Shown here: positions 18,237 through 27,597 of the stretch, piece after piece | How the letters are laid out: each line of letters begins with the position of its first letter | Numbering within the stretch: the stretch's first letter is position 1 | Assembly: GCA_026005175.1 (NCBI GenBank) | Contig: BPKO01000009.1 | Span: forward strand, 62,001 to 126,000 | Length of the DNA: 64,000 nucleotides | Direction of reading: 5' to 3' | Source of the DNA: Candidatus Tectimicrobiota bacterium | GTDB taxonomy: Bacteria; Tectomicrobia; Entotheonellia; Entotheonellales; Entotheonellaceae | The notes under the pieces: generated by a model | Database searches by the model: none | What the model was told of the DNA's origin: nothing | Seen by the model: the letters and a program-made list of their open reading frames with translations, nothing else | Program-made: the position numbers and the translations under genes

Positions 18237-18707
18237 ATGCGCGCGTGCGGAGCAGCCTTGGTGGGGGCGATGCTGGTGCTTGCCGTGGCCGGCGGGTGGG
18301 CGGACATGGGCGGCAGCAGCGATACCCCCTGGAACCAGCAGGTCAATCCCCAGCAAGTGACGGCAGATTACGAAGCCGGCTACCGGCAGCTGCAGGCGGG
18401 CGACTACAAAGGGGCCATCAAAGCCTTCAAGCGCGTCCTCAAGGCCAATCCCCAGCACGCCATGGCATACACCAACCTGGCTTATGCCTACCGCCAGCTG
18501 GGCAAGTACAAAAAAGCCATCGAGCTGTACGAAGAGGCCCTGCGCCTTGACCCCAACCTGGCAGAAGCCCACGAGTACCTCGGCGAGGCCTGGCTGGCGC
18601 TGGGGAAAATCGACGAGGCCCGCAAGCACCTGGCCATTCTCGAAAAACTCAACCCGAAGCTGGCAGAGGAGCTGCGCACGGCCATTGCCCGCCACGAGCG
18701 CTCCTGA
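18237..18707 (+). CDS. Secreted tetratricopeptide-repeat protein
   Basis: The 156 residues begin with a signal peptide (core LVGAMLVLAVAGGW) followed by three TPR units spanning about residues 45-145 (Y-G-Y-LQAGDYKGAI, AMAYTNLAYAYRQLGKYKKAI, AEAHEYLGEAWLALGKIDEA). It probably acts as a periplasmic scaffold. The start at 18237 has AAGGGAGGA upstream; the in-frame ATG at 18204 gives a poor leader. It is 10 nt upstream of the LLM oxidoreductase gene. No partner can be deduced. Confidence 0.88.
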   Translation: MRACGAALVGAMLVLAVAGGWADMGGSSDTPWNQQVNPQQVTADYEAGYRQLQAGDYKGAIKAFKRVLKANPQHAMAYTNLAYAYRQLGKYKKAIELYEEALRLDPNLAEAHEYLGEAWLALGKIDEARKHLAILEKLNPKLAEELRTAIARHERS

Positions 18708-18717
18708 GGAGAGGAAC

Positions 18718-19668
18718 GTGAACGCCCCGCTACAAGTTGGCCTGACGCTGCCGCTGGTGGGCGACTTTGACCTGACCCAGGCGGAAATGGCGGAGGCGCT
18801 GGGCTACGACGCCCTCTGGGTGAGCGAGCACATTGCCTTCCACGTTCCCACGTTTGATGCCGTGACCACCATGGCGGCGCTGGCCGCCCGCACCCGGCGC
18901 CTGCGCATCGGCAGCGCCGTGCTGCTGCTGCCCCTGCGCCCGCCGGCGGCGGTGGCCAAGGCGGTGGCCACCCTCGACGTCATTTCGGGCGGGCGCGTCC
19001 TCCTGGGGGTTGGCGTAGGGGGTGAATACCCCAAGGAGTTTGAGGCCTGCGGCGTGCCGGTGAAGGAGCGCGGCCGCCGCACCGACGAGGCGATTGCCGT
19101 CTTGCGCGCCCTGTGGACGCAGGAAACGGCGAGCTTTGAGGGGCGCTACGTGCGCTTCCGCGACGTGGCCATGCGCCCCAAGCCGGTGCAGCCAGGCGGC
19201 CCGCCGATTATTGTGGGCGGCCGCTCGGAAGCGGCGATGCGGCGCGCGGCCCGCCTGGGCGACGGCTACATGCCCTACTTGTTTACCCCGCAGCAGTATG
19301 CCGAAGCCTTGCGCAAAATCGACGCCTTTGCCCGCGAGGCGGGACGCTCGCTGGCGGCGTTCCAGCCCATGCTGTACCAGTTCGTCTACGTCGCCGATAC
19401 CTACGAAGAGGCCTTCCAGCGGGCCAACGCCCGCCTGAGCACGAACTACAACCAGCCGTTTGACCGGCTCATCGACCGCTACTGCGTCGTCGGCCCTCCT
19501 GAAGCCTGTGTCGCCCGCCTGCAGGCGTACGTGGCCGCCGGGGCCCGCCACCTCATCTTGGTGCCCACGACGTTTGGTGCTGCCGAGTTTGCCCAACAGG
19601 CGCAGCGCCTGGCGCACGAGGTGGTGCCTCAGCTGCGCGCCGCCAGCAGCGGAAACTCGCAGCCCTGA
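18718..19668 (+). CDS. LLM-class flavin-dependent oxidoreductase (F420- or FMN-dependent)
   Basis: This is a luciferase-like TIM-barrel oxidoreductase of 316 residues. The N-terminal block ALGYDALWVSEHI, the middle RLRIGSAVLLLPLRPP and TLDVISGGRVLLGVGVGGEYPKEF, and PPIIVGGRSEAAMRRAARLGDGY fit the TIGR03619-type subgroup often predicted to use coenzyme F420. The GTG start follows GAGGAGAGG. Its last 40 nt overlap the 3' end of the opposite-strand DUF2851 gene. The substrate is unknown. Confidence 0.9.
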   Translation: MNAPLQVGLTLPLVGDFDLTQAEMAEALGYDALWVSEHIAFHVPTFDAVTTMAALAARTRRLRIGSAVLLLPLRPPAAVAKAVATLDVISGGRVLLGVGVGGEYPKEFEACGVPVKERGRRTDEAIAVLRALWTQETASFEGRYVRFRDVAMRPKPVQPGGPPIIVGGRSEAAMRRAARLGDGYMPYLFTPQQYAEALRKIDAFAREAGRSLAAFQPMLYQFVYVADTYEEAFQRANARLSTNYNQPFDRLIDRYCVVGPPEACVARLQAYVAAGARHLILVPTTFGAAEFAQQAQRLAHEVVPQLRAASSGNSQP

Positions 19669-21155
19669 CAGTCGCCTTCATCGTTGCCGCAGAAGTCGTG
19701 AAAGATCTGCAGCAGGCCCTGCTGCTGGCGTGCCCCGCGCACCAGCGCCAGCAAGGCCGGCTCGTCGCCAAGCAGGCGGCGGCGCATGTAGCGCAGCAGG
19801 TGGTTGTCGGGCAGGCGAGGCGCGGCGTGGTAGCAGGCCCAGACCCCCTCGGACAGGACCTCGTCGGCCTGGTGCTGGGCGTGCAGCAGCAACACCGGCA
19901 AGAGGGCATCGACGACCACGGTAAGGGCACGCTCGCGGCCGAGCAGGCGCTGGGCCGAGCCGCGGGCGCCGCCCAGTCGCAGGCGCCGGGTCCAGTACGA
20001 CTCGACGGGGAAAGACAGCATGGCGGTCAGCGCCCGGCACCCTGCCAGGCCGCGCGACGCTCCGGCGGCCGCGCGGCAGAGGGGCACGCTAAGGGCGAGC
20101 AAGTCGGTCGTGTGGTAGCGGGCCAGCAGCTGGGCCATGGCGGCCAGGCGCCGCCACGGCGTGTTGCTCGGGCGGCCGTGGGGCTGGCGCCAGGACATCC
20201 CCTGCCAGGCGCGCTGCCGGATCGCTGGCGGTATCCGGCGCCAGCTCTCGTGCAACGCCGCCACGTAGCGGCGCGTTTCGCTGTCGGCCGCCAAAGCGGC
20301 CGGGGGCAGCAAGCCGGCAAGCCCCAGCAAGAGCGCCTCGGCCGTGATCGCCCGCGCCGCGGCGGGGACGGCTTGCAGGCAGCCCTGCACCTCTGCCCAC
20401 GGCACGCGGGCGGCCAGGGCCTGAAAGGCGTGGCGGTGTCCCGCCACCCCCAGGGCGCGCATCACTGCCTCGTAGAGCACTTGCGACAGCGCCACTTCGC
20501 GGGCCCGCGGCTGCCAGCGCCAGGCGCGCTGCCACAGGCGCAGGTCGCCCGCCCGCGCCAGGAACTGCGCCACCTCGTGGTGTGGCAAGCGGCGCAGGGC
20601 CTCGTAGCAGCGGCCGGGCCGGGGCACGTGCCTGGCGGGGTACTCCTCGAGGGCGATGGCCGCCTGGTAGGCTGACAGGGGCTGGGGCAGCTGCGGCGCC
20701 AGCGCCACCTGGGGCACAAGGCGGCCGTCGGCGCGCCGCGCTTCTTGCTCTGCGCGGTCGTTCCAGAGAAAGACGTGCAGAATCACGTTGGCGTAGCGCG
20801 GGTCGGTGTGGTGGTGGTGGGCGGTCCAGCCCGAGGCATAGCAGTGCACTTCCACGTCGCCGCGACAGCGGCCGCGGCCGGCCAACTCGAGCACGGCGTG
20901 GCGAAAATCGGGGCCTGCCTGCGTGTTCCAGCGCCCCGGCGAGTGGACGACCACCGCTTCCCCGCGCAGGGTGTGTAGCACCGCCGGCCGCCAGCGCGCT
21001 TCGAACCACAGGCAGCGCACCAGCTTCTCCGGCACCGCCTGCGGCGGCCAGGCCGCGGTGCGGCGGTAGGCCTCTGCAGCACTTTCCGCCACCCAGGCGC
21101 GGGTGTCGGGCAGAAGGTAAAGGCGCTGCAGCCCTGCTGCCGGCCGCTGCTCCAT
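19629..21155 (-). CDS. DUF2851 family protein
   Basis: The 508-residue protein matches DUF2851 in its N-terminal third: LVRCLWFEARW, the PGRWNTQAGPDFRHAVLEL block and RGDVEVHCYASGWTAHHHH followed by YANVILHVFLWND. The acidic/His-rich pattern suggests a metal- or nucleic-acid-processing enzyme, but no activity is established for the family that I know of. The C terminus has CQGCEFP. It ends inside the 3' end of the converging LLM gene and diverges from the AsmA-like gene. Confidence 0.85.
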   Translation of the reverse strand: MEQRPAAGLQRLYLLPDTRAWVAESAAEAYRRTAAWPPQAVPEKLVRCLWFEARWRPAVLHTLRGEAVVVHSPGRWNTQAGPDFRHAVLELAGRGRCRGDVEVHCYASGWTAHHHHTDPRYANVILHVFLWNDRAEQEARRADGRLVPQVALAPQLPQPLSAYQAAIALEEYPARHVPRPGRCYEALRRLPHHEVAQFLARAGDLRLWQRAWRWQPRAREVALSQVLYEAVMRALGVAGHRHAFQALAARVPWAEVQGCLQAVPAAARAITAEALLLGLAGLLPPAALAADSETRRYVAALHESWRRIPPAIRQRAWQGMSWRQPHGRPSNTPWRRLAAMAQLLARYHTTDLLALSVPLCRAAAGASRGLAGCRALTAMLSFPVESYWTRRLRLGGARGSAQRLLGRERALTVVVDALLPVLLLHAQHQADEVLSEGVWACYHAAPRLPDNHLLRYMRRRLLGDEPALLALVRGARQQQGLLQIFHDFCGNDEGDCQGCEFPLLAARS

Positions 21156-21313
21156 GGGCGTGCCTCCTCAAGGCCCAGTGTACGCCGCGCTGCCAGCGCG
21201 TCAAGAAGCTCCGTGCACGCCAGTGCCACCTGTGGTAAAGTGTAGGGGCCTGCCGAAGGTTGCTCCTGTGCCGGAGTCCTCCGCGGCGCCTTTTTCACTT
21301 CAGGAGACCATCC

Positions 21314-23704
21314 ATGCATGCCCCTGCACGACGGCGCCGGTGGCGCACCGTGTTGCTGGCCGTTGCCGGCTTCTGCGCCCTCATCGTTGCCTTGCTTCTT
21401 GTCTTGCCTGCCCTCGTTTCGCTCGACAGCGTGAAGGCCAAGCTGGTGGCCCACGCCGAGCAGGCCTTGCAGCGCCAGGTGGAGGTTGGCCGTCTTCGCC
21501 TGCGCCTTCTTCCCTGGCTTGGCGCCAGCGTCGAAGGGCTCGCCGTGCACAACCCGCCCGGCTGGCAGCACCCCACCCTGGTCGAAGTGGACCGCGTGGC
21601 GATCCGCGTGGCGCTGCTGCCCCTGCTGCGCCGCACGGTCGAGGTCCGCAGCCTCGTCCTCAGCCGCGGGACCCTGGTGCTGGAGCGCGACGCGCGGGGG
21701 CGCACCAACTACGAGGACTTGCTGGCCCCGCCGCCGTCCCCGTCGCAGGCGCCCGGCACTTCGGCCCCTGCCGGCCTGCCGGCTGCCCTGCTGGTGTCGC
21801 AGCTGCTCCTGCGCGACGTCGACGTCACCTTCATCGATCGCCACACGGTGCCAGGGCAGGCGCTGACCACCACGGTGCGGGATGTGCAAGCCACGGTGAG
21901 CCAGCGGGCCGTGGATTTGCCGCTTGAGTTCGACCTCAGCGCGGCGGTGCTCAGCGAGGGCGAGCGGAACCTGCGCCTGCGCGGCCGCTTTGGTCCGCTT
22001 CCCCCGACGCTCGACGTGGCGCAGGTGCCGCTGCGCCTTGACGTGCAAGCCGAAGGCCTCGTGGTGGCCAAGCTGGCGCCCTATCTGGGGCCGTCGCTGC
22101 CCTTGCGCGACGGGCGCCTCTCTGTCGCTCTCCAAGTCACCGGCACCCTGGGCACGCGCCTGGAGGCAAGCGGGACGATCACCCTGGCGCAGGCCGTCTT
22201 TGGCGCTCCCGGCGAGGCGGCGCCGCCGCTTCCTCCCGTGCGGCTGGCGCTGGCAGCAGGGCTGGACCGTGCTCGCGCCCAGCTGGAGCTTACCCGGCTG
22301 CAGCTGGAGCTGGCACCGCTGCAGGCCACGCTCGCGGGTCGCGTGCAGCAGATCGAGACCGCGCCGCAGTTGGACGTGCGCCTGGAAACCAACCCAGTAG
22401 CCCTTGGCGAACTCTTCTCGCGCCTGCCGGCGCTTGCCGCTGCCTTGCCGCCGGCGGCCGAAGTCAAGGGCCAGGCCCAGCTGCAAGGCACGCTGCAAGG
22501 CACGCTGCAGCGCCTGCGAGCCGAAGCCGAGCTCCGCCTGCCGCACGTCTCCCTGCGCAGCGGCCCTTTCCGCGGGGCTGGCGAGGGGAGCGGGATGCGA
22601 CTAGAGGCCACTGCCGTGCAGGGGCGGGTGCAGGCACGGCTGGTGGCGGCGCAACCGCCGGAAGTGACGTTTGACGTGCAGGCGCAGCAGCTGCACTTTG
22701 ACCAGCAAGCGGCGGCAGGGGCCACGCCAGCGGCTGCCGCCCCTCCAACGCCGGCCACGCGCCCCGGCGTGCCCCCGTTGACCCTGCGCGGCACGGTGCG
22801 CGTCGAAGCGGCTCAGCTCAAACAGCTGCAGGTACAGCAGCTGGTGGCAGAGGTGGCGCTCGTCAACGGCAAGCTCCAGAGCACACAGCGCTTTGCTGCC
22901 TACGGCGGCACCTTTGCTGGCCAGCTGCAAGCCAACCTGGTGCCGGTTGAGCCCGACGTGGCTCTCGCAGTGCGCGTGGCCGACGTCAAGACCGCCGACT
23001 TGCTCAACGCGCTTACCCCGACAAAAAACCTCCTCTTGGGAACGCTAAGCAGCGAGGTGGTCTTTCGTGGCAAAGGGCTTGCCTGGGAAGCCCTCAGCCG
23101 CACCCTTACCGGCACGGGCAAGGTGCGCATCACCGGGGTGCAGCTCACCACCCTTGACCTGTTACCCAAGCTGGCCCTGGGCCTGCAGGGGGTAAGCCGG
23201 CTTGCCGGCTTTTCCGTGCCGCAAGCGCTGGCCGCGCAGTCCTTCGACACCCTGCAGGCGGCGGTCAACGTGGTGCAGGGAAAAATCCTCACCGACGCCT
23301 TGCGCCTGACCGGCAAGGACGTGGAGGTGGAAGCCAAGGGCGTGCTGGGGCTCGATGGCTCGCTTGCCTTTACAGGCCGGACGTTGCTGCGCGGTGAGCT
23401 GGCTCGCGCCTTTGGGCCGCGGGCGGCTTTCTTGCAGGACGGCGAGGGGCGCATCGCCCTTCCCTTCACCGTGGCGGGCACGGTCACCCAGCCGCGCGTT
23501 GCTCTCGACGAGGCGGCGCTTATGCAGCGGGCCAAAGCGGCGGTGGCGGAAAAAGTGCAGGAAAAAGCCGGCACCGCATTGCAAAAGCTGCTCGATAAGC
23601 CCTTGCCAGGGCTGACGCCAGAGCCGGCGCCACCGGCGGCGCCAGAAGAATCCAAGCCTCTGCAGCAGCTGCAACGGTCTTTGAAAGGGCTGTTCAAGCG
23701 CTGA
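21314..23704 (+). CDS. AsmA family outer-membrane/envelope biogenesis protein
   Basis: This is a large periplasmic protein (796 residues) anchored by one N-terminal helix (TVLLAVAGFCALIVALLLVLPALV). The AsmA N-terminal region follows (VGRLRLRLLPWLGASVEGLAVHNPPGW), with the AsmA C-terminal repeat region at about 520-760. The proteins form long beta-groove bridges linked to lipid transport and outer-membrane homeostasis, so this supports a diderm cell. A short in-frame tandem repeat (LQGTLQGTLQ, near 22480-22512) occurs in the middle. ATG 21314 has AGGAG upstream. The DUF4197 gene follows by 46 nt. Confidence 0.9.
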   Translation: MHAPARRRRWRTVLLAVAGFCALIVALLLVLPALVSLDSVKAKLVAHAEQALQRQVEVGRLRLRLLPWLGASVEGLAVHNPPGWQHPTLVEVDRVAIRVALLPLLRRTVEVRSLVLSRGTLVLERDARGRTNYEDLLAPPPSPSQAPGTSAPAGLPAALLVSQLLLRDVDVTFIDRHTVPGQALTTTVRDVQATVSQRAVDLPLEFDLSAAVLSEGERNLRLRGRFGPLPPTLDVAQVPLRLDVQAEGLVVAKLAPYLGPSLPLRDGRLSVALQVTGTLGTRLEASGTITLAQAVFGAPGEAAPPLPPVRLALAAGLDRARAQLELTRLQLELAPLQATLAGRVQQIETAPQLDVRLETNPVALGELFSRLPALAAALPPAAEVKGQAQLQGTLQGTLQRLRAEAELRLPHVSLRSGPFRGAGEGSGMRLEATAVQGRVQARLVAAQPPEVTFDVQAQQLHFDQQAAAGATPAAAAPPTPATRPGVPPLTLRGTVRVEAAQLKQLQVQQLVAEVALVNGKLQSTQRFAAYGGTFAGQLQANLVPVEPDVALAVRVADVKTADLLNALTPTKNLLLGTLSSEVVFRGKGLAWEALSRTLTGTGKVRITGVQLTTLDLLPKLALGLQGVSRLAGFSVPQALAAQSFDTLQAAVNVVQGKILTDALRLTGKDVEVEAKGVLGLDGSLAFTGRTLLRGELARAFGPRAAFLQDGEGRIALPFTVAGTVTQPRVALDEAALMQRAKAAVAEKVQEKAGTALQKLLDKPLPGLTPEPAPPAAPEESKPLQQLQRSLKGLFKR

Positions 23705-23750
23705 GGCAGCGGGCTGCCTCCCATCGTGTTCTCCTCAGGAAGGAGCCTTT

Positions 23751-24515
23751 ATGTACACACTTCTCCTCGTCCTTGGGCTTGCCGGCCCGCTGCTAAGCAC
23801 CGGGGTGGTCGGCGCGCAAGAGGCCATCCCACGCCTGTTTGAGCTTTTTGGCGGCGGCAAAGAGGCGGCGGCGCCGGCGCCGCTTCCTGCGTCGCAGCTG
23901 GCCGCAGGGCTCAAAGCGGCGCTGCGGCTCGGGACCGAGCTGGCCGTCAGCCGCTTGGGCCGGGAAGACGGCTTCCTGGGCGAGCCGCGGGTGAGAATTC
24001 CCCTTCCGCGCGCGCTGGAGCCGCTGGAGACGGGGTTGCGCCTCCTCGGGCAGGGCGAGCGGGTAAAGGCGCTGGAAGTGCAGATGAACCGGGCCGCGGA
24101 GCGGGCCGTGCCGGCGGCCAAGTCGCTTTTCTGGGACGCCATTGCCACCATGAGCTTTGCCGATGCGCGCCAGATCCTCGCAGGCGGCGACACCGCGGCC
24201 ACGGAATTCTTCAAGGCCAAAGCCGGTGACGGGCTTTACGCGGCCTTTCGCCCTACTGTCGACGAAACGCTGCGGCAGCTGGGCACGGTACAGGCATACC
24301 AGGCCCTTTTGGACTCCCTGCGGGCCCTGCCCTTCCTCAGGGTAGAGGCCATCGACCTGAGTGACTACGTCACGCGCAAAGCCCTCGACGGCCTTTTCCT
24401 GATGGTGGCCGAAGAGGAAAAGCGCCTGCGCCGCGACCCGGCGGCGCGCGTGACCGAGCTCTTGCGCCGCGTCTTTGGCCACCAGGCGCAGGCTGAGGAG
24501 GCCAGCGGGCGCTAG
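23751..24515 (+). CDS. DUF4197 family secreted protein
   Basis: This 254-residue protein has a signal peptide (LLLVLGLAGPLLSTGVVGAQ) and the DUF4197 pattern: GLKAALRLGTELAVSRLGREDGFLG, VRIPLPRALEPLETGLRLLG, MNRAAERAVPAAKSLFWDAI and a C-terminal YVTRKALDGLFLMVAEEEK. The family's function is unknown; the protein is probably periplasmic and helical. Ribosome site AAGGAG. Its TAG stop shares the CTAG palindrome with the stop of the converging molybdenum hydroxylase gene. Confidence 0.88.
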   Translation: MYTLLLVLGLAGPLLSTGVVGAQEAIPRLFELFGGGKEAAAPAPLPASQLAAGLKAALRLGTELAVSRLGREDGFLGEPRVRIPLPRALEPLETGLRLLGQGERVKALEVQMNRAAERAVPAAKSLFWDAIATMSFADARQILAGGDTAATEFFKAKAGDGLYAAFRPTVDETLRQLGTVQAYQALLDSLRALPFLRVEAIDLSDYVTRKALDGLFLMVAEEEKRLRRDPAARVTELLRRVFGHQAQAEEASGR

Positions 24516-26750
24516 CTGCGGGCTTGCCGCTGGCGCAGCGCCGCCAGCACCCGCTCAGGCGTGAGCGGCAGCTGGGTGACCCGCGCCCCCACCGCGTCGT
24601 CCACGGCGTTGGCAATGGCGGCGGCGGTGGCCACGATGGGCGGCTCGCCCACACCGCGGGCGCCGTAGACGGTGCCCTGGGCCGGCACTTCCACAATCAC
24701 CGACTTGATGCGGGGCACATCCAGGGCGCTGGGAATCTTGTAGTCGAGCAGGCCGGGGTTGAGGTTGCGGCCGCTGGCGCGGTCAAAGACCATCTGCTCG
24801 GCCAGCCCGTAGCCCAGGGCCTGGGTGGCGCCGCCCTCCATCTGCCCTTCCACCGACAGGGGGTTGAGGGCAAAGCCGGCATCCTGCACCACGGTGAGCG
24901 CCACCACCCGCACTTCGCCCGTCTCCGGGTCGACTTCTACCTCGGCCACCTGCGGCGCGTACTGCAAAGTGGTCACCTGCATGGGCGTCGAAGCGGCGGC
25001 CATGGGCGGGGCCGCCTTTGGTGGCAATGGCCGTTTTGTACACGTCGCGGAAGTGCAGGCCGCGATCTGGCGAGCCTTTGACGTAGACCCAGCCATCGCG
25101 GATCTCCAGGTCGTCGACATTGGCTTCCAGCTGGGCGGCGGTGATTTCCAGAATGAGCTGCCGCAGCTGCTCGGCGGCCGCGCGCACCGTCCAGCCCATG
25201 CTGCGCACGATGTTGCTGCCGGCGCTCAGCGGCGCCACCGGCGCCGTGTCGGTGTCGCCGGTGACGATACCGACTTGCTCCATAGAGAGGCCCAGTTCTT
25301 CGGCGGCGATTTGCTGCAGCGTGCTGTGGGTGCCGCTCAAGTCCACCGAACCGGTGGTGATGGTCACCGTGCCATCGGGGTTCATCTTGAGCACGTTGCT
25401 GCCGGGCATACCGCGCGACGCCCAGAAGCCCACCGCAAGGCCACGGCCGCGGTGAGGGGCTTTGGGGGCGTGCCAGTTGGCCTCGGCCGCCAGCCGGTCG
25501 AGCAGCTCTACGAGGTCGGCGGCGTTGGCCACGTCGCCAATGGCCGTCTGGTCGCCCGGCCGCAGGGCGTTTTTCTTGCGGATTTCCAGGGGGTCGAGCC
25601 CCAGGCGCCGGGCAATCATGTCCATTTGCGACTCGACGGCAAAGAGGACCTGCGGGCTGCCCGGGGCGCGGTAAGCGCCGCAAGGGGGCTGGTTGGTGTA
25701 GACGGTGCAGGAGAAAAGGTCCACGTGGGGAATGCGGTAGGGGCCGGTCAGGCGCCCCACCGTGCCCTCGCCAAAGTTGTACCCGGTGGCGATGTGGTAC
25801 GCGCCGTTGCCAAAGTAAGCCCGGGCTTGGCGGGCCACCAGGGTGCCGTCGCGCATCACTCCGGTTTTGAGCTCGATGATGGCCGGCCGCCGCGGCGTGG
25901 TGCTCAGGAAGTCCTCGTGCCGCGTGTAGGTCACTTTTACCGGCCGCCCCGTTTTTTGTGCCAGCAAGATGGCCACCGGCTCGGTCACTGGGGCGATCTT
26001 GCCCCCGAAGCCGCCACCGATTTCTGTGGGCACGACGCGCACTTTGGTGGCCGGCAGGCCGAAGATGAGGGCCAGATGATCGCGCAGCGGGAAGATGCCC
26101 TGCGTCGAAGTCCATACGGTGATGCGGCCGTCGGGCTCGACGCGCGCCATCGAAGCCCGCGGTTCGATATACATCTGGTGGGCCATAGCCACTTCAAAGC
26201 GGTCCTCAAAGACGTAGTCGGCCTGGGCAAAGCCGCGCGCCACGTCCCCCCACTGCACGCGTCCGGTGGAGGTGATGTTGCCCTGGCGGCCGAGGTTGGG
26301 GATGGCCGTGTAAGTCTCCCACTCGGGATGGATGAGCAGCGCGCTTTCGGCCGCTTCCTTGGGGTCGATGAGCACCGGCAGGGGCTCGATTTCCACCTCG
26401 ATGAGCTGCAGCGCCTCCTCGGCAATGTCGGCGTTCTCAGCAGCGACGGCGGCGATGGGGTCGCCGTGGTAGCGCACGCGGTCGGCAGCAAAAATGCACT
26501 TGTCGCGGATGATGCCGCCGTAGCGCGTCGGCGGGGCGTCCTGGGCGGTGACCACGGCGTGCACTCCTGGCAGACTCTGGGCTTTGCGGGTATCGAGGCG
26601 CCGGATGCGGCCGTGGGCCACAGGACTGCCGAGGATCTTGCCCACCAGCACCCCGGGGAGGGTCACGTCGTCGGCGTAAAGGACGCGTCCGGTAACGCGA
26701 CCCGTCGCATCGGGTTTCGGCAACCGCTTGCCAAGCAGGGTGTACGCCAT
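24512..26750 (-). pseudogene. Xanthine dehydrogenase-family molybdopterin-binding subunit, frameshifted
   Basis: This is the large (molybdopterin) subunit of a molybdenum hydroxylase, about 745 residues when repaired. The N-terminal domain starts MAYTLLGKRLPKPDATGRVTG. Mo-cofactor motifs include GGGFGGK and GAYRAPGSPQVLFAVESQMD. The catalytic Glu motif GVGEPP lies in the last 60 residues, beyond the break. The frame changes at a GGG run at 25004-25006; removing one G joins ATKGGP to MAAASTPMQ and restores the whole protein. The ATG at 26750 has AAAGGAGG upstream. No FAD or iron-sulfur subunit gene is adjacent, so it may pair with subunits encoded elsewhere or be a relic. Confidence 0.9.
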
Positions 26751-26869
26751 CGTCGGCCTCCTTTGCTGCACCACGGTGAGACGTTGTCGGAAACGCCCGA
26801 GGCTTGCGTCGGTTAAGCGCCGCAGGGGAGCAGGGTACCACGCGCCGCGTGCGCTTGTCAACGGCGCGC

Positions 26870-26898
26870 TTGCAACGGCGGTGCCGCTGCGCTAAGTT
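26870..26898 (+). promoter_or_regulatory. Promoter for the DUF3090 gene
   Basis: TTGCAA (26870-26875), a 17-bp spacer and TAAGTT (26893-26898) lie 34 nt before the ATG at 26933. Confidence 0.4.
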
Positions 26899-26932
26899 TA
26901 ACGACACCTCTCGCTGGCGGAGAAGTGCGCCC

Positions 26933-27469
26933 ATGGCCGAAGCCCAGTACGACTTTGCCGCCGTTGATGCCATCGACGCCGAGGCCATTGGCACGCCGGG
27001 TAAGCGGACCTTTCGGGTGCGCATCCTGCGCGGGACGCAGTCGGCGGCCTTGTGGGTAGAAAAGCAGCAGCTAGCGGCCCTGGGGGAGGCCATCCCGCGC
27101 TTGCTCGAGCAGCTGACGCTGCCGGATCGCCACGCCGGAGAGCCGGCAGCGCCCATTACCAGCTTTCCGGACGAGCCCACCGTGGAATTCAAAGTTGGGC
27201 GATTGGCGCTGGGCTACGCGGCGGCCGAGGACCGCCTGGTGCTGGTGGCCCACGCGCTCGAAGACGAAGAAGCCGGGGTGCGGGTGCCGACTTTTTCTTG
27301 CCGCTTCACCCGCGAGCAGGCGCGCGTGCTGAGCAAGGCCTGCGCCGACGCGGTGGCCGGCGGGCGGCCGCTCTGCGTGCTGTGCCATCGCCCCATTGAC
27401 CCCGAAGGCCACATGTGCCCGCGCGCCAACGGCCACCAGAAAGTGTCGCTTCCCCGCGGCGACGCCTGA
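26933..27469 (+). CDS. DUF3090 family protein with C-terminal zinc-binding motif
   Basis: The 178-residue protein matches DUF3090 (TIGR03847). It has an N-terminal beta-rich domain (GKRTFRVRI, SAALWVEKQQLAALGEAI) and the diagnostic tail CVLCHRPIDPEGHMCPRANGH, whose Cys and His residues probably bind zinc. The family is common in actinobacteria and chloroflexi, where it often neighbours thiol-metabolism genes; none is seen here. Function unknown. It has its own promoter and diverges from the Mo-hydroxylase gene. Confidence 0.88.
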   Translation: MAEAQYDFAAVDAIDAEAIGTPGKRTFRVRILRGTQSAALWVEKQQLAALGEAIPRLLEQLTLPDRHAGEPAAPITSFPDEPTVEFKVGRLALGYAAAEDRLVLVAHALEDEEAGVRVPTFSCRFTREQARVLSKACADAVAGGRPLCVLCHRPIDPEGHMCPRANGHQKVSLPRGDA

Positions 27470-27524
27470 AGCCCGCACGCGCATCCCCATCGCATTGCAG
27501 AAAACCCGTCCGGCATCTGAAGTC

Positions 27525-27554
27525 TTGACACCGCCGCGGCCGGCTCGCTATAGT
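27525..27554 (+). promoter_or_regulatory. Strong sigma70 promoter for trpB2
   Basis: A perfect TTGACA (27525-27530), an 18-bp spacer and TATAGT (27549-27554) end 43 nt before the ATG at 27598. Confidence 0.7.
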
Positions 27555-27597
27555 GGCCGGCGGCGTGCAGACTTTTTTCCAGCGTGAGGGGACGCCC

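Noticed and set aside
22483-22512. Tandem 12-bp repeat in the AsmA-like gene
   Set aside because: It is in frame and encodes repeated LQGT, compatible with beta-repeat structure; it is not a mobile element.
25004-25006. Programmed frameshift in the molybdenum hydroxylase gene
   Set aside because: There is no slippery heptamer or downstream pseudoknot, and three other genes show the same homopolymer pattern, so error or decay is likelier.
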